A DNA stretch of 43,173 nucleotides from Acidimicrobiaceae bacterium (GCA_009843915.1 VYCM01000074.1:1-43173), one strand, 5' to 3'; numbered from the stretch's first letter, positions 16,771-25,309 are shown. Notes: generated by a model from the sequence alone, not told the origin. Numbers and translations: made by a program.

Positions 16771-18906
16771 GTGACGGGGATCGGCACGCTGCTGGTCGCC
16801 AACCGGGGCGAGATCGCCCGCCGGGTGTTCCGCACGGCGCGGGCCATGGGCATGCGCTGCGTGGCCGTGTTCGCCGACGCCGACTCGAATGCGCCCTTCG
16901 TGGCCGAGGCCGACGTAGCTGTGCGGCTGCCCGGCGGCTACCTCGAGGTTGACGCGGTGGTGGCCGCCGCGGTTGAGGCCGGCGCGGATGCTGTTCATCC
17001 CGGCTACGGATTCCTGGCCGAGAACGCCGGCTTCGCCCGGGCCGTGACTGCCGCGGGCTTGGTGTGGGTCGGCCCAGGCCCGGAAGCAATCGAGACCATG
17101 GGCGACAAGCTGGCGGCCAAGGCCGCAGCCGAGGCCGCGGGGGTTCCCACGCTGCCGTCGTCCGAGGATCCTGGCGACCCGGGAGACGTCGGCTTCCCGC
17201 TAATGGTCAAAGCGGCCGCGGGCGGCGGCGGCAAGGGCATGCGTCTCGTGTCCGATCCCGCCAACCTCGCCGAGGCGGTGGCCGCGGCCCGGCGCGAGGC
17301 ACTAGGCGGCTTCGGTGACGACACCGTGTTCCTCGAGCGCTACCTACGCCGGTGCCGTCACATCGAGGTCCAGATTCTGGGCGACGCCCACGGCAGCGTC
17401 GTGCATCTCGGGGAGCGGGAGTGCTCCATCCAGCGCCGCCACCAGAAGATCATCGAGGAGTCGCCGTCGACCGCGGTGGACGATGCGCTGCGGGCTGCCG
17501 TGGGCGACGCCGCGGTGCGGCTGGCGTCCTCCATCGGCTACATCTCGGCGGGAACGGTGGAGCTGCTCCTCGATGATGACACGGGCGAGTTCTTCTTTCT
17601 GGAGGTGAACACCCGACTGCAGGTGGAGCACCCGGTGACGGAAGAGGTCACCGGCATCGATCTGGTCCGCGAGCAGTTGCGGATTGCTGCCGGCGAGCCG
17701 CTGGGATACGGGCAGGCAGACATCGCCTATCGGGGCCACGCCGTCGAGGCCCGGCTCTATGCCGAGGACCCCGCGTCCGGCTTCCTGCCCGCAGTGGGCA
17801 CCCTGGCCGCGTTCTCGCCCCCTGCCGAGCCGGCGGTCCGGTGGGACAGCGGCGTGGAGGCCGGCAGCGAGGTCGGCCTCGACTTCGACCCGATGCTGGC
17901 CAAAGTGATCGCTCACGCGCCCACACGGGCCGAGGCGGCCGGGCGGCTGGCCTTGGCCCTAGAGCGCCTGCACATCGGCGGGGTGACCACCAACCGTCAC
18001 TTTCTGGTGGCCGCGCTCCGCTCGGAGGCCTTCCTCGCCGGTGACACCACCACCGACTTCATCGAGCGGATCGATCCGAGCCGGGCTGCCACCCTCACGC
18101 TGGCCGAATGCCGGCAGACCGCGGTGGCCGCCGCCATGTGGCTCCAGGCCGCCGAGCGACAGGAGGCCCGGACGCTTCGTTGGATGCCCAGCGGGTGGCG
18201 CCACGGTCGCCTCCCACCCGAGCGGGCGGAACTGGCGGTCGAAACGGCCGCCGGCCCCGTCGAAGTGCGCGTCTCGTACCGGCCCCAGCGCGACGGTTCC
18301 TTCACCGCCCGGGCCGAGAGCGCCGAACAACCAGCCGTTGACGGCGTCGAGGCCACGGCCGGGTCTCCTGAGGAGAGCGCCGAACAACCAGCTGCCGGCG
18401 CCGTCGAGGCCACGGCCGACATGGCGGCCGGGTCGCCCGGAGTGGGTGGCGTCGAGCAGGCGGATGTCGTCGGTGTCGAGGCCGCAGCAACCGTCGCGAC
18501 GTGGTCGCCCAACGGGCTCGACCTGCAGTGGGATGGACGCCGGGTCCGGTACGCGGTCACTGAAGACGGCGAACGGCTGCACCTGACCGGCGACTCTGAG
18601 ACGGTGACGGTGGCGGTGGTGCCCCGCTTCGGCGCTCCCGACGGCGGTCTGGCTGCCGGCGGGTTCGCTGCCCCGATGCCGGGTGTGATCACCGAGGTGC
18701 GGGTTGAGCCGGGCGAGCAGGTGGTCGGGGGCACCACGTTGGTGGTGATGGAGGGCATGAAGATGGAGCACCACGTCAGCGCCCCGTGCGACGGCACAGT
18801 CGTCGAGGTGCTGGTCAACCCCGGGGACCAGGTGGACAACGGCTCGCCGCTGCTGGTGTTCGAAGCGGCCGGAGCCTCAGCCGCAGAGGACTCCGAGAGT
18901 GGCTGA
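16771..18906 (+). CDS. Acyl-CoA carboxylase alpha subunit (biotin carboxylase plus biotin carrier)
   Basis: A 711-residue biotin-dependent carboxylase subunit. Residues 1 to about 450 are the biotin carboxylase: VANRGEIARR near the start, the ATP-grasp loop AAGGGGKGMR (149-158) and EVNTRLQVEHPVTE with the catalytic region. The last 75 residues are the biotinyl domain with MEGMKMEHH, Lys664 being the biotin site. Between them lies a beta-domain interrupted by a low-complexity insert containing a 19-residue tandem repeat (516-553) and a weaker third copy. GTG 16771 has only a weak ribosome site (ggagcgggg). The stop overlaps the next start by 8 bp, so translation is coupled to the AtuA-like gene. 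Pairs with the beta subunit at 14928. Confidence 0.93.
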   Translation: MTGIGTLLVANRGEIARRVFRTARAMGMRCVAVFADADSNAPFVAEADVAVRLPGGYLEVDAVVAAAVEAGADAVHPGYGFLAENAGFARAVTAAGLVWVGPGPEAIETMGDKLAAKAAAEAAGVPTLPSSEDPGDPGDVGFPLMVKAAAGGGGKGMRLVSDPANLAEAVAAARREALGGFGDDTVFLERYLRRCRHIEVQILGDAHGSVVHLGERECSIQRRHQKIIEESPSTAVDDALRAAVGDAAVRLASSIGYISAGTVELLLDDDTGEFFFLEVNTRLQVEHPVTEEVTGIDLVREQLRIAAGEPLGYGQADIAYRGHAVEARLYAEDPASGFLPAVGTLAAFSPPAEPAVRWDSGVEAGSEVGLDFDPMLAKVIAHAPTRAEAAGRLALALERLHIGGVTTNRHFLVAALRSEAFLAGDTTTDFIERIDPSRAATLTLAECRQTAVAAAMWLQAAERQEARTLRWMPSGWRHGRLPPERAELAVETAAGPVEVRVSYRPQRDGSFTARAESAEQPAVDGVEATAGSPEESAEQPAAGAVEATADMAAGSPGVGGVEQADVVGVEAAATVATWSPNGLDLQWDGRRVRYAVTEDGERLHLTGDSETVTVAVVPRFGAPDGGLAAGGFAAPMPGVITEVRVEPGEQVVGGTTLVVMEGMKMEHHVSAPCDGTVVEVLVNPGDQVDNGSPLLVFEAAGASAAEDSESG
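18316..18429 (+). repeat. 57-bp in-frame tandem duplication inside the alpha subunit gene
   Basis: Two 57-bp units, 18316-18372 and 18373-18429, both begin gagagcgccgaacaaccagc and encode 19-residue repeats starting ESAEQPA. A degenerate third unit follows to about 18490. The period is a multiple of three, so the reading frame is kept. It lengthens the linker before the biotinyl domain. Confidence 0.8.
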
Positions 18907-20665
18907 GCCCATCCGGATCGCCAACTGCTCCGGCTTCTACGGCGATCGCCTCTCAGCCGCGGCCGAGATGGTGAACGACGGACCCATCGATGTCCTCACC
19001 GGCGACTGGCTGGCCGAGCTGACCATGCTGATACTGGCCCGCACCCGCTCCCGGCGGCCCGGCGGGGGGTACGCCCGCAGCTTCGTCAAGCAGATGGAGC
19101 AGGTGATGGGGACCTGCCTGGACACGGGAATCAAGGTGGTTTCCAACGCGGGCGGGCTCGATCCCCGAGGTTGCGCGGAGGCGGTCGCCGATGTGGCCGA
19201 GCGGCTGGGACTGCGCCCGAGGATTGCCAGTGTGGAGGGCGACGACCTCATGGCGCGGCTGGATCCAGACGCGGCCGACGCGGTGACCCTCCGGTCGTTC
19301 GTCACAGGCGAGCCGATGGCCGACACTTCCGATCTCATCACCGCCAACGCCTACCTGGGCGGCTGGGGCATTGCCGAGGCCCTGCGCCGCGGCGCCGACA
19401 TCGTGGTGACCGGGCGGGTCACCGACGCGGCGGTGGCCTGCGGTCCCGCCGCCTGGCACCACGACTGGGCTGTCGACGACTGGGACGCCCTGGCCGGCGC
19501 GGTGGCGGCCGGGCACGTCATCGAGTGCGGCACCCAGGCCACCGGCGGCAATTACTCGTTCTTCAACGAGGTCGAGGGCATGGCTCGGACCGGCTTCCCG
19601 TGGGCCGAGATCGCGGCCGACGGCTCGTCGGTGATAGGCAAGCACGACGGCACCGGCGGCGAGGTCACCGTGGGGACGGTCACCGCGCAGTTGCTCTACG
19701 AGATCGATGCGCCCGGCTACCTTGGCCCCGACGTCACCGCCCGCTTCGACACCATCCGGCTGACCCAGGCCGGCAGCGACCGGGTGCGGATCGACTCGGT
19801 GCGGGGCGAGCCGCCCCCGCCCACCCTCAAGGTGGCCACCAACCAGCTGGGCGGCTACCGCAGCGAGATCAACGTCGCGCTCACCGGACTCGACATCGAC
19901 GCCAAGGCCGCTCTGGTGCACGACGCGTTCTGGCGGGCCTGTCCCCACGATCCGGGCGACTACGCCAAGGTCACCGAGCGAGTGGTGCGCACCGACAAGA
20001 CGGATCCGGCCACCAACGAGGAGGCCGTAGCCGTGTGGCGGCTGACCGTGTTCGACCACGACGAGGACCGGCTCGGGCGCACCCTGTCGGACGCCACGAA
20101 CGAGCTGGCGCTGGCCACCATCCCGGGAATGTTCTCGGCAGGATCGGCGGCCCGGCCCCGCGCCTTCGGCGTCTACCGGCCGGCCACCGTGCCGGCCGAG
20201 ACTGTTCCGCAGTACGTGACGTTCCTCGACGGCGAGCGCACCGTCGTCGACCCCGTGCCCGTTCCGGTGGCGCCGGTGCCGCCCGTGCCGTCCCCCGCAG
20301 CAGCCGCAGCCGTCCGGGACTGGGGCCCGGTGGTGCGAGCGCCGCTGGGTCGCGTCGCAGGCACCCGCTCCGGGGACAAGGGCGGCAACGCCAACCTGGG
20401 GGTGTTCGCCCGCTCCGCCGATGCCTTCGAGTGGCTCGACGGCTTCCTGACCACCGAGCGGGTGCGCGAGCTGCTGCCGGAGACGGCCCCGCTGCGGGTT
20501 GACCGGCACCGGCTCCCCAACATCTGGTCGCTCAACTTCGTTGTCCACGGTCTGCTCGGCGACGGGGTGGCCGCTTCTGATCGCCAGGATCCGCAGGCCA
20601 AGAGCCTCGGCGAATGGCTCCGGGCCCGGGTCGTGGCCGTTCCGGAGATCCTCCTCAGACCGTGA
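18899..20665 (+). CDS. AtuA-like protein (DUF1446) with C-terminal ferredoxin-fold domain
   Basis: A 588-residue protein of the DUF1446 family, whose founding member AtuA belongs to the acyclic terpene utilisation cluster of Pseudomonas; its biochemical role is not settled. The N-terminal domain (1 to about 445) starts with RIANCSGFYGDRL and contains GDWLAELTM, SNAGGLDP and VVTGRVTDAA. After a proline/alanine-rich linker (about 455-480, PVPVAPVPPVP) comes the C-terminal AtuA-like domain with the hallmark RSGDKGGNANLGV. Its GTG overlaps the end of the alpha subunit gene by 8 bp, with GAGGA upstream as a ribosome site. Association with a biotin carboxylase and a hydratase repeats the neighbourhood seen for atu genes. 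Confidence 0.88.
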   Translation: MAEPIRIANCSGFYGDRLSAAAEMVNDGPIDVLTGDWLAELTMLILARTRSRRPGGGYARSFVKQMEQVMGTCLDTGIKVVSNAGGLDPRGCAEAVADVAERLGLRPRIASVEGDDLMARLDPDAADAVTLRSFVTGEPMADTSDLITANAYLGGWGIAEALRRGADIVVTGRVTDAAVACGPAAWHHDWAVDDWDALAGAVAAGHVIECGTQATGGNYSFFNEVEGMARTGFPWAEIAADGSSVIGKHDGTGGEVTVGTVTAQLLYEIDAPGYLGPDVTARFDTIRLTQAGSDRVRIDSVRGEPPPPTLKVATNQLGGYRSEINVALTGLDIDAKAALVHDAFWRACPHDPGDYAKVTERVVRTDKTDPATNEEAVAVWRLTVFDHDEDRLGRTLSDATNELALATIPGMFSAGSAARPRAFGVYRPATVPAETVPQYVTFLDGERTVVDPVPVPVAPVPPVPSPAAAAAVRDWGPVVRAPLGRVAGTRSGDKGGNANLGVFARSADAFEWLDGFLTTERVRELLPETAPLRVDRHRLPNIWSLNFVVHGLLGDGVAASDRQDPQAKSLGEWLRARVVAVPEILLRP

Positions 20666-20712
20666 GTGGGCAGGAACCGCAGGGTTCGCTACCGCGGCGG
20701 CGCCACACGCGG

Positions 20713-20741
20713 TATCTTCCTAGGACGGTAACTTCCTAGGA
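20713..20741 (+). promoter_or_regulatory. Promoter with twin palindromic boxes (candidate operator)
   Basis: CTTCCTAGGA occurs at 20716-20725 and again at 20732-20741, a 16-bp period. The second copy is part of a perfect palindrome TTCCTAGGAA; the first breaks it at one base. Two possible -10 boxes (TATCTT 20713-20718, TAACTT 20729-20734) overlap the copies. The leader carries AGGAAGG as a ribosome site about 11 nt before GTG 20757. A dimeric repressor binding two sites across the promoter would fit. Confidence 0.5.
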
Positions 20742-20756
20742 AGGGACTCGCCGACT

Positions 20757-21614
20757 GTGAACCTGGCCGACCTGCTGCAGGATCTGCTCGACGAGCAGGC
20801 AAGCCTCGACGAGATTGTGGCGTCGCTGGATGAGCGCGACTGGGACCGGCCGACCCCGAGTCCCCGCTGGTCGGTGACCGACCAGATCGGCCACCTGCGC
20901 TACTTCGATGGCGCAGCCGCGCTGGCCATCCGCGATCCGGATGCGTTCTCGGCCGAGGCCAAGCAGCTCATGGAGGCCTCGCTGGTGAGCGAGACCTCCG
21001 GAGACGACTTCACCCTGGGCGACTTCCGCCTCCTGCCCCCCGCCGACCGTCTTGAAAGCTGGCGGCAGGGTCGGGCTGCGCTGGCCGCGGCCGCCGGCAC
21101 CCTCGGCGAGCGCGACCGGGTGAGCTGGTACGGGCCCTCGATGGGGGCCAAGTCCTTCGTCACCGCCCGGCTCATGGAGGCGTGGGCCCACGGCACCGAC
21201 GTGTGCGACACGGTGGGCGCTCATCGCGAGCCCACCCACCGGCTCCGCCATGTGGCCCAGCTCGGCTACATCACCCGGGCCTGGACCTACATCAACCGGG
21301 GCCTCGCACCGCCCGAGGGAGATGTCCGGGTGGAGCTGGCTGCCCCATCGGGGGACGTGTGGTACTGGGGCGGCGCCGACGCGTCCGGAGAGGACGCGGT
21401 GACGGGACCGGCACTCGATTTCTGCCTGGTGGTGACCCAGCGCCGCCACGTGTCCGACACTGCCCTGGAGGTCTCCGGGGAGCGTGCCCGCGAGTGGTTG
21501 ACCATGGCGCAGGCATTCGCCGGGCCGCCCACCGATGGACCCAGGGCCCGAGCGGCCCGTGAGCGCAGCGAACAGGAACGGGAGACAGGCGAGCGTGAGA
21601 GGATCGGTGCGTGA
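20757..21614 (+). CDS. TIGR03084-like DinB/maleylpyruvate isomerase-fold protein
   Basis: A 285-residue protein resembling the actinobacterial TIGR03084 group of the mycothiol-dependent maleylpyruvate isomerase/DinB superfamily: a four-helix N-terminal domain with WSVTDQIGHLRYFD (a metal-binding His in IGHL) and, after about 120 residues, MEAWAHGTDVCD with a second conserved His. These proteins probably bind a metal and use mycothiol, but the reaction is unknown. The last 25 residues are a charged Arg/Glu tail without resemblance to the domain. GTG 20757 follows AGGAAGG; the stop overlaps the next GTG by 4 bp. It heads the second half of the catabolic cluster behind a possible operator. Confidence 0.8.
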   Translation: MNLADLLQDLLDEQASLDEIVASLDERDWDRPTPSPRWSVTDQIGHLRYFDGAAALAIRDPDAFSAEAKQLMEASLVSETSGDDFTLGDFRLLPPADRLESWRQGRAALAAAAGTLGERDRVSWYGPSMGAKSFVTARLMEAWAHGTDVCDTVGAHREPTHRLRHVAQLGYITRAWTYINRGLAPPEGDVRVELAAPSGDVWYWGGADASGEDAVTGPALDFCLVVTQRRHVSDTALEVSGERAREWLTMAQAFAGPPTDGPRARAARERSEQERETGERERIGA

Positions 21615-22393
21615 GCCTGGTCGAGACGGCCCGGGACGGCCGTGGCGTGGTCACCGTCAGGCTGGCCGACGAGGCCAACCGAAACGCCCTGAGCCGCCGG
21701 CTGCTGGCCGAGCTGTCCGCGGTACTGGACGACGCCGACACCGACCCGGCGGTGCGGGTGGTGGTGCTCACCAACGCGGGGCGGGTGTTCTGCGCCGGCG
21801 CCGATCTGCGGGAGAGCTCAGCCCCTGTCGGCGACAACCCGGTCGTGGTCAGGGCCAGCGAACTCTTCGGGCGGTTCCGCCGGTCCCCGAAGCCCTACGT
21901 GGGACGTATCGCGGGGCACTGCGTGGCCGGCGGGTTGGGCCTGGCCGCGGCCATGGACATCTCCATCGCCCGCGACGACGCCCGGTTCGGCTTCACCGAG
22001 GTGCGGGTGGGGGTGGCTCCCGCCATGATCTCGGTGCTGTGCCTGCCCAAGATGCGCCGGGCCGAGGCGGCCGCGGCCTTCCTGCGGGGCAACCGCTTCA
22101 GCGCCGCCGAGGCCGCCCGTCTGGGCCTCATCAACGCAGCAGTGCCGCCGGAGAGCCTCGACGACGAGGTGGAAGCGGTGGTCACCGATCTGCTGGCCGG
22201 AGGCCCGACGGCGCTGGCCGCGGCCAAGCAACTGGTCTATCGAGTCCCTGAGATGTCCTTCGACGATGCCCTCGACTGGGCTGAGCGGCTCTCTGCCGAG
22301 CTGTTCGCCGGCGACGAGGCGGCCGAAGGTATGGACGCTTTCTTGAACAAGCGCACCCCTGAATGGGTGCCGGACAACGGGGAGAACCCATGA
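21611..22393 (+). CDS. Enoyl-CoA hydratase family protein (methylglutaconyl-CoA hydratase-like)
   Basis: A 260-residue crotonase. The two oxyanion-hole segments are seen as CAGADL (near residue 61) and HCVAGGLGLAAAMD. The segment TEVRVGVAPAMISVLCLPKM resembles the signature of methylglutaconyl-CoA/isohexenylglutaconyl-CoA hydratases (LiuC, AtuE), keeping the first catalytic Glu but with Ala where rat mitochondrial hydratase has its second Glu, by my rough alignment. This fits a step after the biotin carboxylase of the cluster, hydrating the carboxylated enoyl-CoA. GTG 21611 has AGAGGA 7 nt upstream. Starts and stops overlap by 4 bp on both sides, so it is translationally coupled to its neighbours. 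Confidence 0.85.
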   Translation: MSLVETARDGRGVVTVRLADEANRNALSRRLLAELSAVLDDADTDPAVRVVVLTNAGRVFCAGADLRESSAPVGDNPVVVRASELFGRFRRSPKPYVGRIAGHCVAGGLGLAAAMDISIARDDARFGFTEVRVGVAPAMISVLCLPKMRRAEAAAAFLRGNRFSAAEAARLGLINAAVPPESLDDEVEAVVTDLLAGGPTALAAAKQLVYRVPEMSFDDALDWAERLSAELFAGDEAAEGMDAFLNKRTPEWVPDNGENP

Positions 22394-23487
22394 CAGAGAT
22401 CCTCAATTCAGTGGCGACGATGACCCCGCAGTGGCTCCAAGGGGCGCTCACCGAGGCGGGGCACGCCCCGCCACAGATATCAGCCGTCGAGGTGCGCCCC
22501 ATGGACGACTTCCTGGGCGCCATGGGCGAGGTGGTGATCGTGTCCGTCAGCTACGCCGGCGACACCGACCTGCCGGACGAGTTCGTGGCCAAGTGCCCCA
22601 TGGACAACGACTTCGCCCGCCAGAACGCCCAGGTGATGGTGTCGTACCAGCGCGAGCACGGCTTCTACGACCACCTGGCGGGCCAGGTCGCAGCCCGCAC
22701 CGACATCACCATCCCCGCGTGCTTCGTCAACCTGTTCGACCCCGAGACCCACGCGGCCACCCTGGTAATCGAGCGGATCCATCCGGCCGACAAGGGCGAC
22801 ATCCTCGACGGCACCACCTTCGAGCGGATGCGCACCCTGGTCGGGGACCTAGCCGGGATGCACGGCGCCTACTGGATGGACGGGTCGCTGAACGATCAGG
22901 CCTGGCTGATCGACTGGAATGCACCGACGCTGCTGGCGGGAATCCCGCGAACCCAGGAGTGTTGGCGCAACATGCGCGAGCAGTACCCGCAGTACCACTC
23001 CGACGACCTCGTCGCGATGGCGGATGTCTTCCTGGCCGACGTCCCGGCGTGGCTCGGGCGCTTCGCCGAGCGACCCTGGACGCTCATCCACCAGGACTAC
23101 GAGCTGGACAACGTCCTGTTCCGGGACGACGGCCCGGTGATAGTCGACTGGCAGTCGCCGATGCGGTCGTTCCCCGGGATGGATCTGGGCTGGCTGCTGA
23201 TGGCCAGCCACAACGACGAGACCCTGGCCCGCGAGTCCGAGTTGCTGGACCACTACCGCCGCGAGCTGGCCGCGGCCGGCGGGCCCCAGTGGAGCGCCGA
23301 GGACCTGGCCGAGGACCTGGCCTGGGCCGCCTTCTTCTGGGTGTCGGTCTCGCATGTTCCCTATATGGAGACGGTTCAATTCGGCGAGGAGTTCCGCTTC
23401 CATCGCCGCTTCAAGGCCATGCTGGAGGGCACCATCGCCGGCGCCGAGCGCTGGGGCGCCGCCGAGCGCATGAAGGCCCACATGTGA
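22390..23487 (+). CDS. APH/EcKinase-like phosphotransferase
   Basis: A 365-residue protein of the aminoglycoside phosphotransferase / ecdysteroid-kinase-like superfamily. The catalytic loop HQDYELDNVLF (His234 to Phe244, Asp236 as base, Asn241 as metal ligand) and the DFG-equivalent IVDWQ (251-255, Asp253) are intact; the N-lobe contains VAKCPM with the probable ATP lysine. Such kinases phosphorylate small hydroxylated molecules; in acyl-CoA catabolic clusters relatives are often annotated simply as phosphotransferases. The substrate here is unknown and antibiotic resistance is not implied. ATG 22390 has GGAG 5 nt upstream and overlaps the hydratase stop (ATGA). Confidence 0.8.
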   Translation: MTEILNSVATMTPQWLQGALTEAGHAPPQISAVEVRPMDDFLGAMGEVVIVSVSYAGDTDLPDEFVAKCPMDNDFARQNAQVMVSYQREHGFYDHLAGQVAARTDITIPACFVNLFDPETHAATLVIERIHPADKGDILDGTTFERMRTLVGDLAGMHGAYWMDGSLNDQAWLIDWNAPTLLAGIPRTQECWRNMREQYPQYHSDDLVAMADVFLADVPAWLGRFAERPWTLIHQDYELDNVLFRDDGPVIVDWQSPMRSFPGMDLGWLLMASHNDETLARESELLDHYRRELAAAGGPQWSAEDLAEDLAWAAFFWVSVSHVPYMETVQFGEEFRFHRRFKAMLEGTIAGAERWGAAERMKAHM

Positions 23488-23537
23488 TCCGGCCGTAGGT
23501 TGGGGGCCGACGGCTACACGGCAGAGGAGGCCGCGGC

Positions 23538-24629
23538 GTGCAGGGACTGATACTCGAGGGCACCACCGAGGACAGCGTCCGCCTCTCCGGCGACCTGGAG
23601 TTGGTGGGTTCGCTGGCGCCCCGCCAGGTACGGGTGGAGGTCCGGGCGGCCGGGGTTTGCGGCAGCGACCTGAGCTGCGTGCTGGGCAAGTACTACATGC
23701 CCACTCCCCTGGTGCCCGGCCACGAGGCCGCCGGCGTGGTGCTGGAGGTCGGCTCGGCCGTCACCTACTGCACGGTGGGCGACCACGTGATCCTGTCCAC
23801 GTTCGGCAACTGCGGACACTGCCCGGACTGCGAGGGCGGCGACCCGGGCAACTGCACCAACGTGGCGCTGGGGTCGCTGAGCCAGCCCTTCGCCGAGAAC
23901 GGCCGGCCCATCTACAACTTCGCCAACATCGGGGCCTTCGCCCAGCAGGTCGTGGTCGGCGAGAACCAGTGCATCCCCGTCCCTGCGGAGATGCCCCTGG
24001 CCGCGGCCGCGCTCATCGGCTGCGGGGTGGTGACCGGCACCGGCGCGGTGTTCAACCGGGCCAGGGTGCAGATCGGCGACACCGTGGCCGTGATCGGCGC
24101 GGGCGGGGTGGGCCTCAACGTGATCCAGGCCGCCCGGCTGGTCGGCGCTTCCGGCATCATCGCCATCGACCAGGTCGCGGCCAAGGAGGCCCTGGCCCGC
24201 GAGTTCGGCGCCACCGACTTCGTACTGGCGGAGGGCGACGACTTCGACCCGGTGGCCGCGGTCAAGTCGCTGTGCCCCGCGGGGGTGCACCACGCCTTCG
24301 AGGTGGTGGGCAGCACCGCGCTGCTGGCCCAGGCCATCTCGATGACCCGCCCGGGAGGCAACGTGTGCGCGGTGGGTGTGCCGGACCTGGGGGCCAAGGT
24401 CACCTACCCGTTCCTGGACCTGCACCAGAACAAGAGCCTGCTCGGCATCCGGGCCGGCGGCGCCCGCCCCCGCAAGGACTTCGGGATGCTGGCCGACCTC
24501 TACCTGCGGGGACGGCTCAAGCTCGACGAGATGATCTCCCGCACCGCCGGCCTCGACGGCCTGCAGGGCGCCTTCGACGCCCTCAAGACCGGAGCGGAGG
24601 CCCGCACAGTCCTGCTCCCCAACGGCTGA
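23538..24629 (+). CDS. Zinc-dependent alcohol dehydrogenase (MDR family)
   Basis: A 363-residue medium-chain dehydrogenase that interconverts alcohols and aldehydes with NAD(P). Catalytic zinc ligands are Cys41 (VCGSDLS) and His62-Glu63 (GHEAAGV); the structural zinc site is complete with Cys92, Cys95, Cys98 and Cys106 in NCGHCPDCEGG and GNC. The Rossmann motif is GAGGVGLN, followed by an Asp-ended strand (IIAID), which suggests NAD. The layout resembles class III/benzyl or aryl alcohol-type enzymes. GTG 23538 follows GAGGAGG by 7 nt. The gap to the kinase gene is 50 bp, so it is probably the last gene of the catabolic cluster. Confidence 0.9.
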   Translation: MQGLILEGTTEDSVRLSGDLELVGSLAPRQVRVEVRAAGVCGSDLSCVLGKYYMPTPLVPGHEAAGVVLEVGSAVTYCTVGDHVILSTFGNCGHCPDCEGGDPGNCTNVALGSLSQPFAENGRPIYNFANIGAFAQQVVVGENQCIPVPAEMPLAAAALIGCGVVTGTGAVFNRARVQIGDTVAVIGAGGVGLNVIQAARLVGASGIIAIDQVAAKEALAREFGATDFVLAEGDDFDPVAAVKSLCPAGVHHAFEVVGSTALLAQAISMTRPGGNVCAVGVPDLGAKVTYPFLDLHQNKSLLGIRAGGARPRKDFGMLADLYLRGRLKLDEMISRTAGLDGLQGAFDALKTGAEARTVLLPNG

Positions 24630-24645
24630 GCATCCCAGGTCTCCT

Positions 24646-25260
24646 TCAGGACGCCGCCTCGTCGAGGCAGCGGGTCAGCTGCTCCATCTCGGCGACCAGG
24701 CACGCCGACACCGATGCTCTGGCAACGGCTTCGCAGCGGGCAAGGTCCTTGGTGGCGAAGGGGCTGATCACCACCAGCGTCACGCCCAGCCCGTCGTCGC
24801 GGACGAGGCTGACGCACAGCGCTATGCCGTTCTCGTCGGGGATTTCCGGAGTGTCGGCTGCGCATCCTGGTGCCGGAGCCGTGTTCAGGCTCGTCAACAG
24901 GTCGTCCACCCGGGATGCGGGCAGCGACGTGGTGAAGGCGAAAGACGTGGTCTCGCAGCCCACTACCCGGTAGAGGCCGCCCCCGAGGTGGCCCATGTCG
25001 ATGCCCGATGAGGTGAGGGTCAGCGTCGGCTCGTCCACCAGGGCGAAGCCCAGCAGCGAGCCGAGCAGCTGGAAGTCTCCGGCGGCCACCACCAGCTCGC
25101 GGAACTCAGCGGGGTGCAGGGTGCATCGGGGATCGGTCATCGGGCCGATCGAGCAGCGGTGGCCGCTGGGGCTGCTCAACTCCAGCCGGGCGCCCGGCAG
25201 GTGGAAGACCAGGGCGGCCGCTATCTGAAGGGTTCCGGCCGTGGGGACGGGCGAGGGCAT
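24646..25260 (-). CDS. Hypothetical protein of unknown family
   Basis: A 204-residue protein I do not recognise. No signal peptide, lipobox or clear membrane helix is seen. It is a mixed alpha/beta sequence with six cysteines (near residues 36, 45, 102, 133, 148, 175 by eye) and a C-terminal helix with ATKDLARCEAVARASVSA. Weak periodic strands (LELSSPSG, PTLTLTSSG, TSFAFTTSL) suggest a beta-sheet protein, possibly two related halves. ATG 25260 has AAAGGAG 7 nt upstream, a strong ribosome site. It converges with the alcohol dehydrogenase gene (16 bp) and has an apparently long leader (see 25287-25309). Confidence 0.6.
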   Translation of the reverse strand: MPSPVPTAGTLQIAAALVFHLPGARLELSSPSGHRCSIGPMTDPRCTLHPAEFRELVVAAGDFQLLGSLLGFALVDEPTLTLTSSGIDMGHLGGGLYRVVGCETTSFAFTTSLPASRVDDLLTSLNTAPAPGCAADTPEIPDENGIALCVSLVRDDGLGVTLVVISPFATKDLARCEAVARASVSACLVAEMEQLTRCLDEAAS

Positions 25261-25286
25261 GGGTGTGCTCCTTTCGGCGTGGGAAT

Positions 25287-25309
25287 GCCGCCGCCAGAGC
25301 TGCGGCGGC
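25287..25309. other. Hairpin in the leader of the gene at 25260, with direct repeats upstream
   Basis: GCCGCCGC (25287-25294) and GCGGCGGC (25302-25309) form an 8-bp stem with a 7-nt loop. The gene-free stretch 25261-25421 also holds CGGGCTTGGT twice (25318-25327 and 25343-25352, period 25) and a minus-strand TAGAGT box (25395-25390). If transcription starts after that box, the hypothetical gene has a leader of about 120 nt with this hairpin close to its ribosome site. It could instead be a terminator for the deacetylase gene at 25422. Confidence 0.35.

Noticed and set aside
14874-16853. Long minus-strand open frame opposite the carboxyltransferase gene
   Set aside because: Antisense shadow of a complete carboxyltransferase. 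It reads through the palindromic repeats without showing any family motif.
22390-23487. Aminoglycoside resistance kinase
   Set aside because: The fold is shared, but the gene is translationally coupled to acyl-CoA catabolism genes and resembles general EcKinase-like phosphotransferases. Nothing supports a resistance role.
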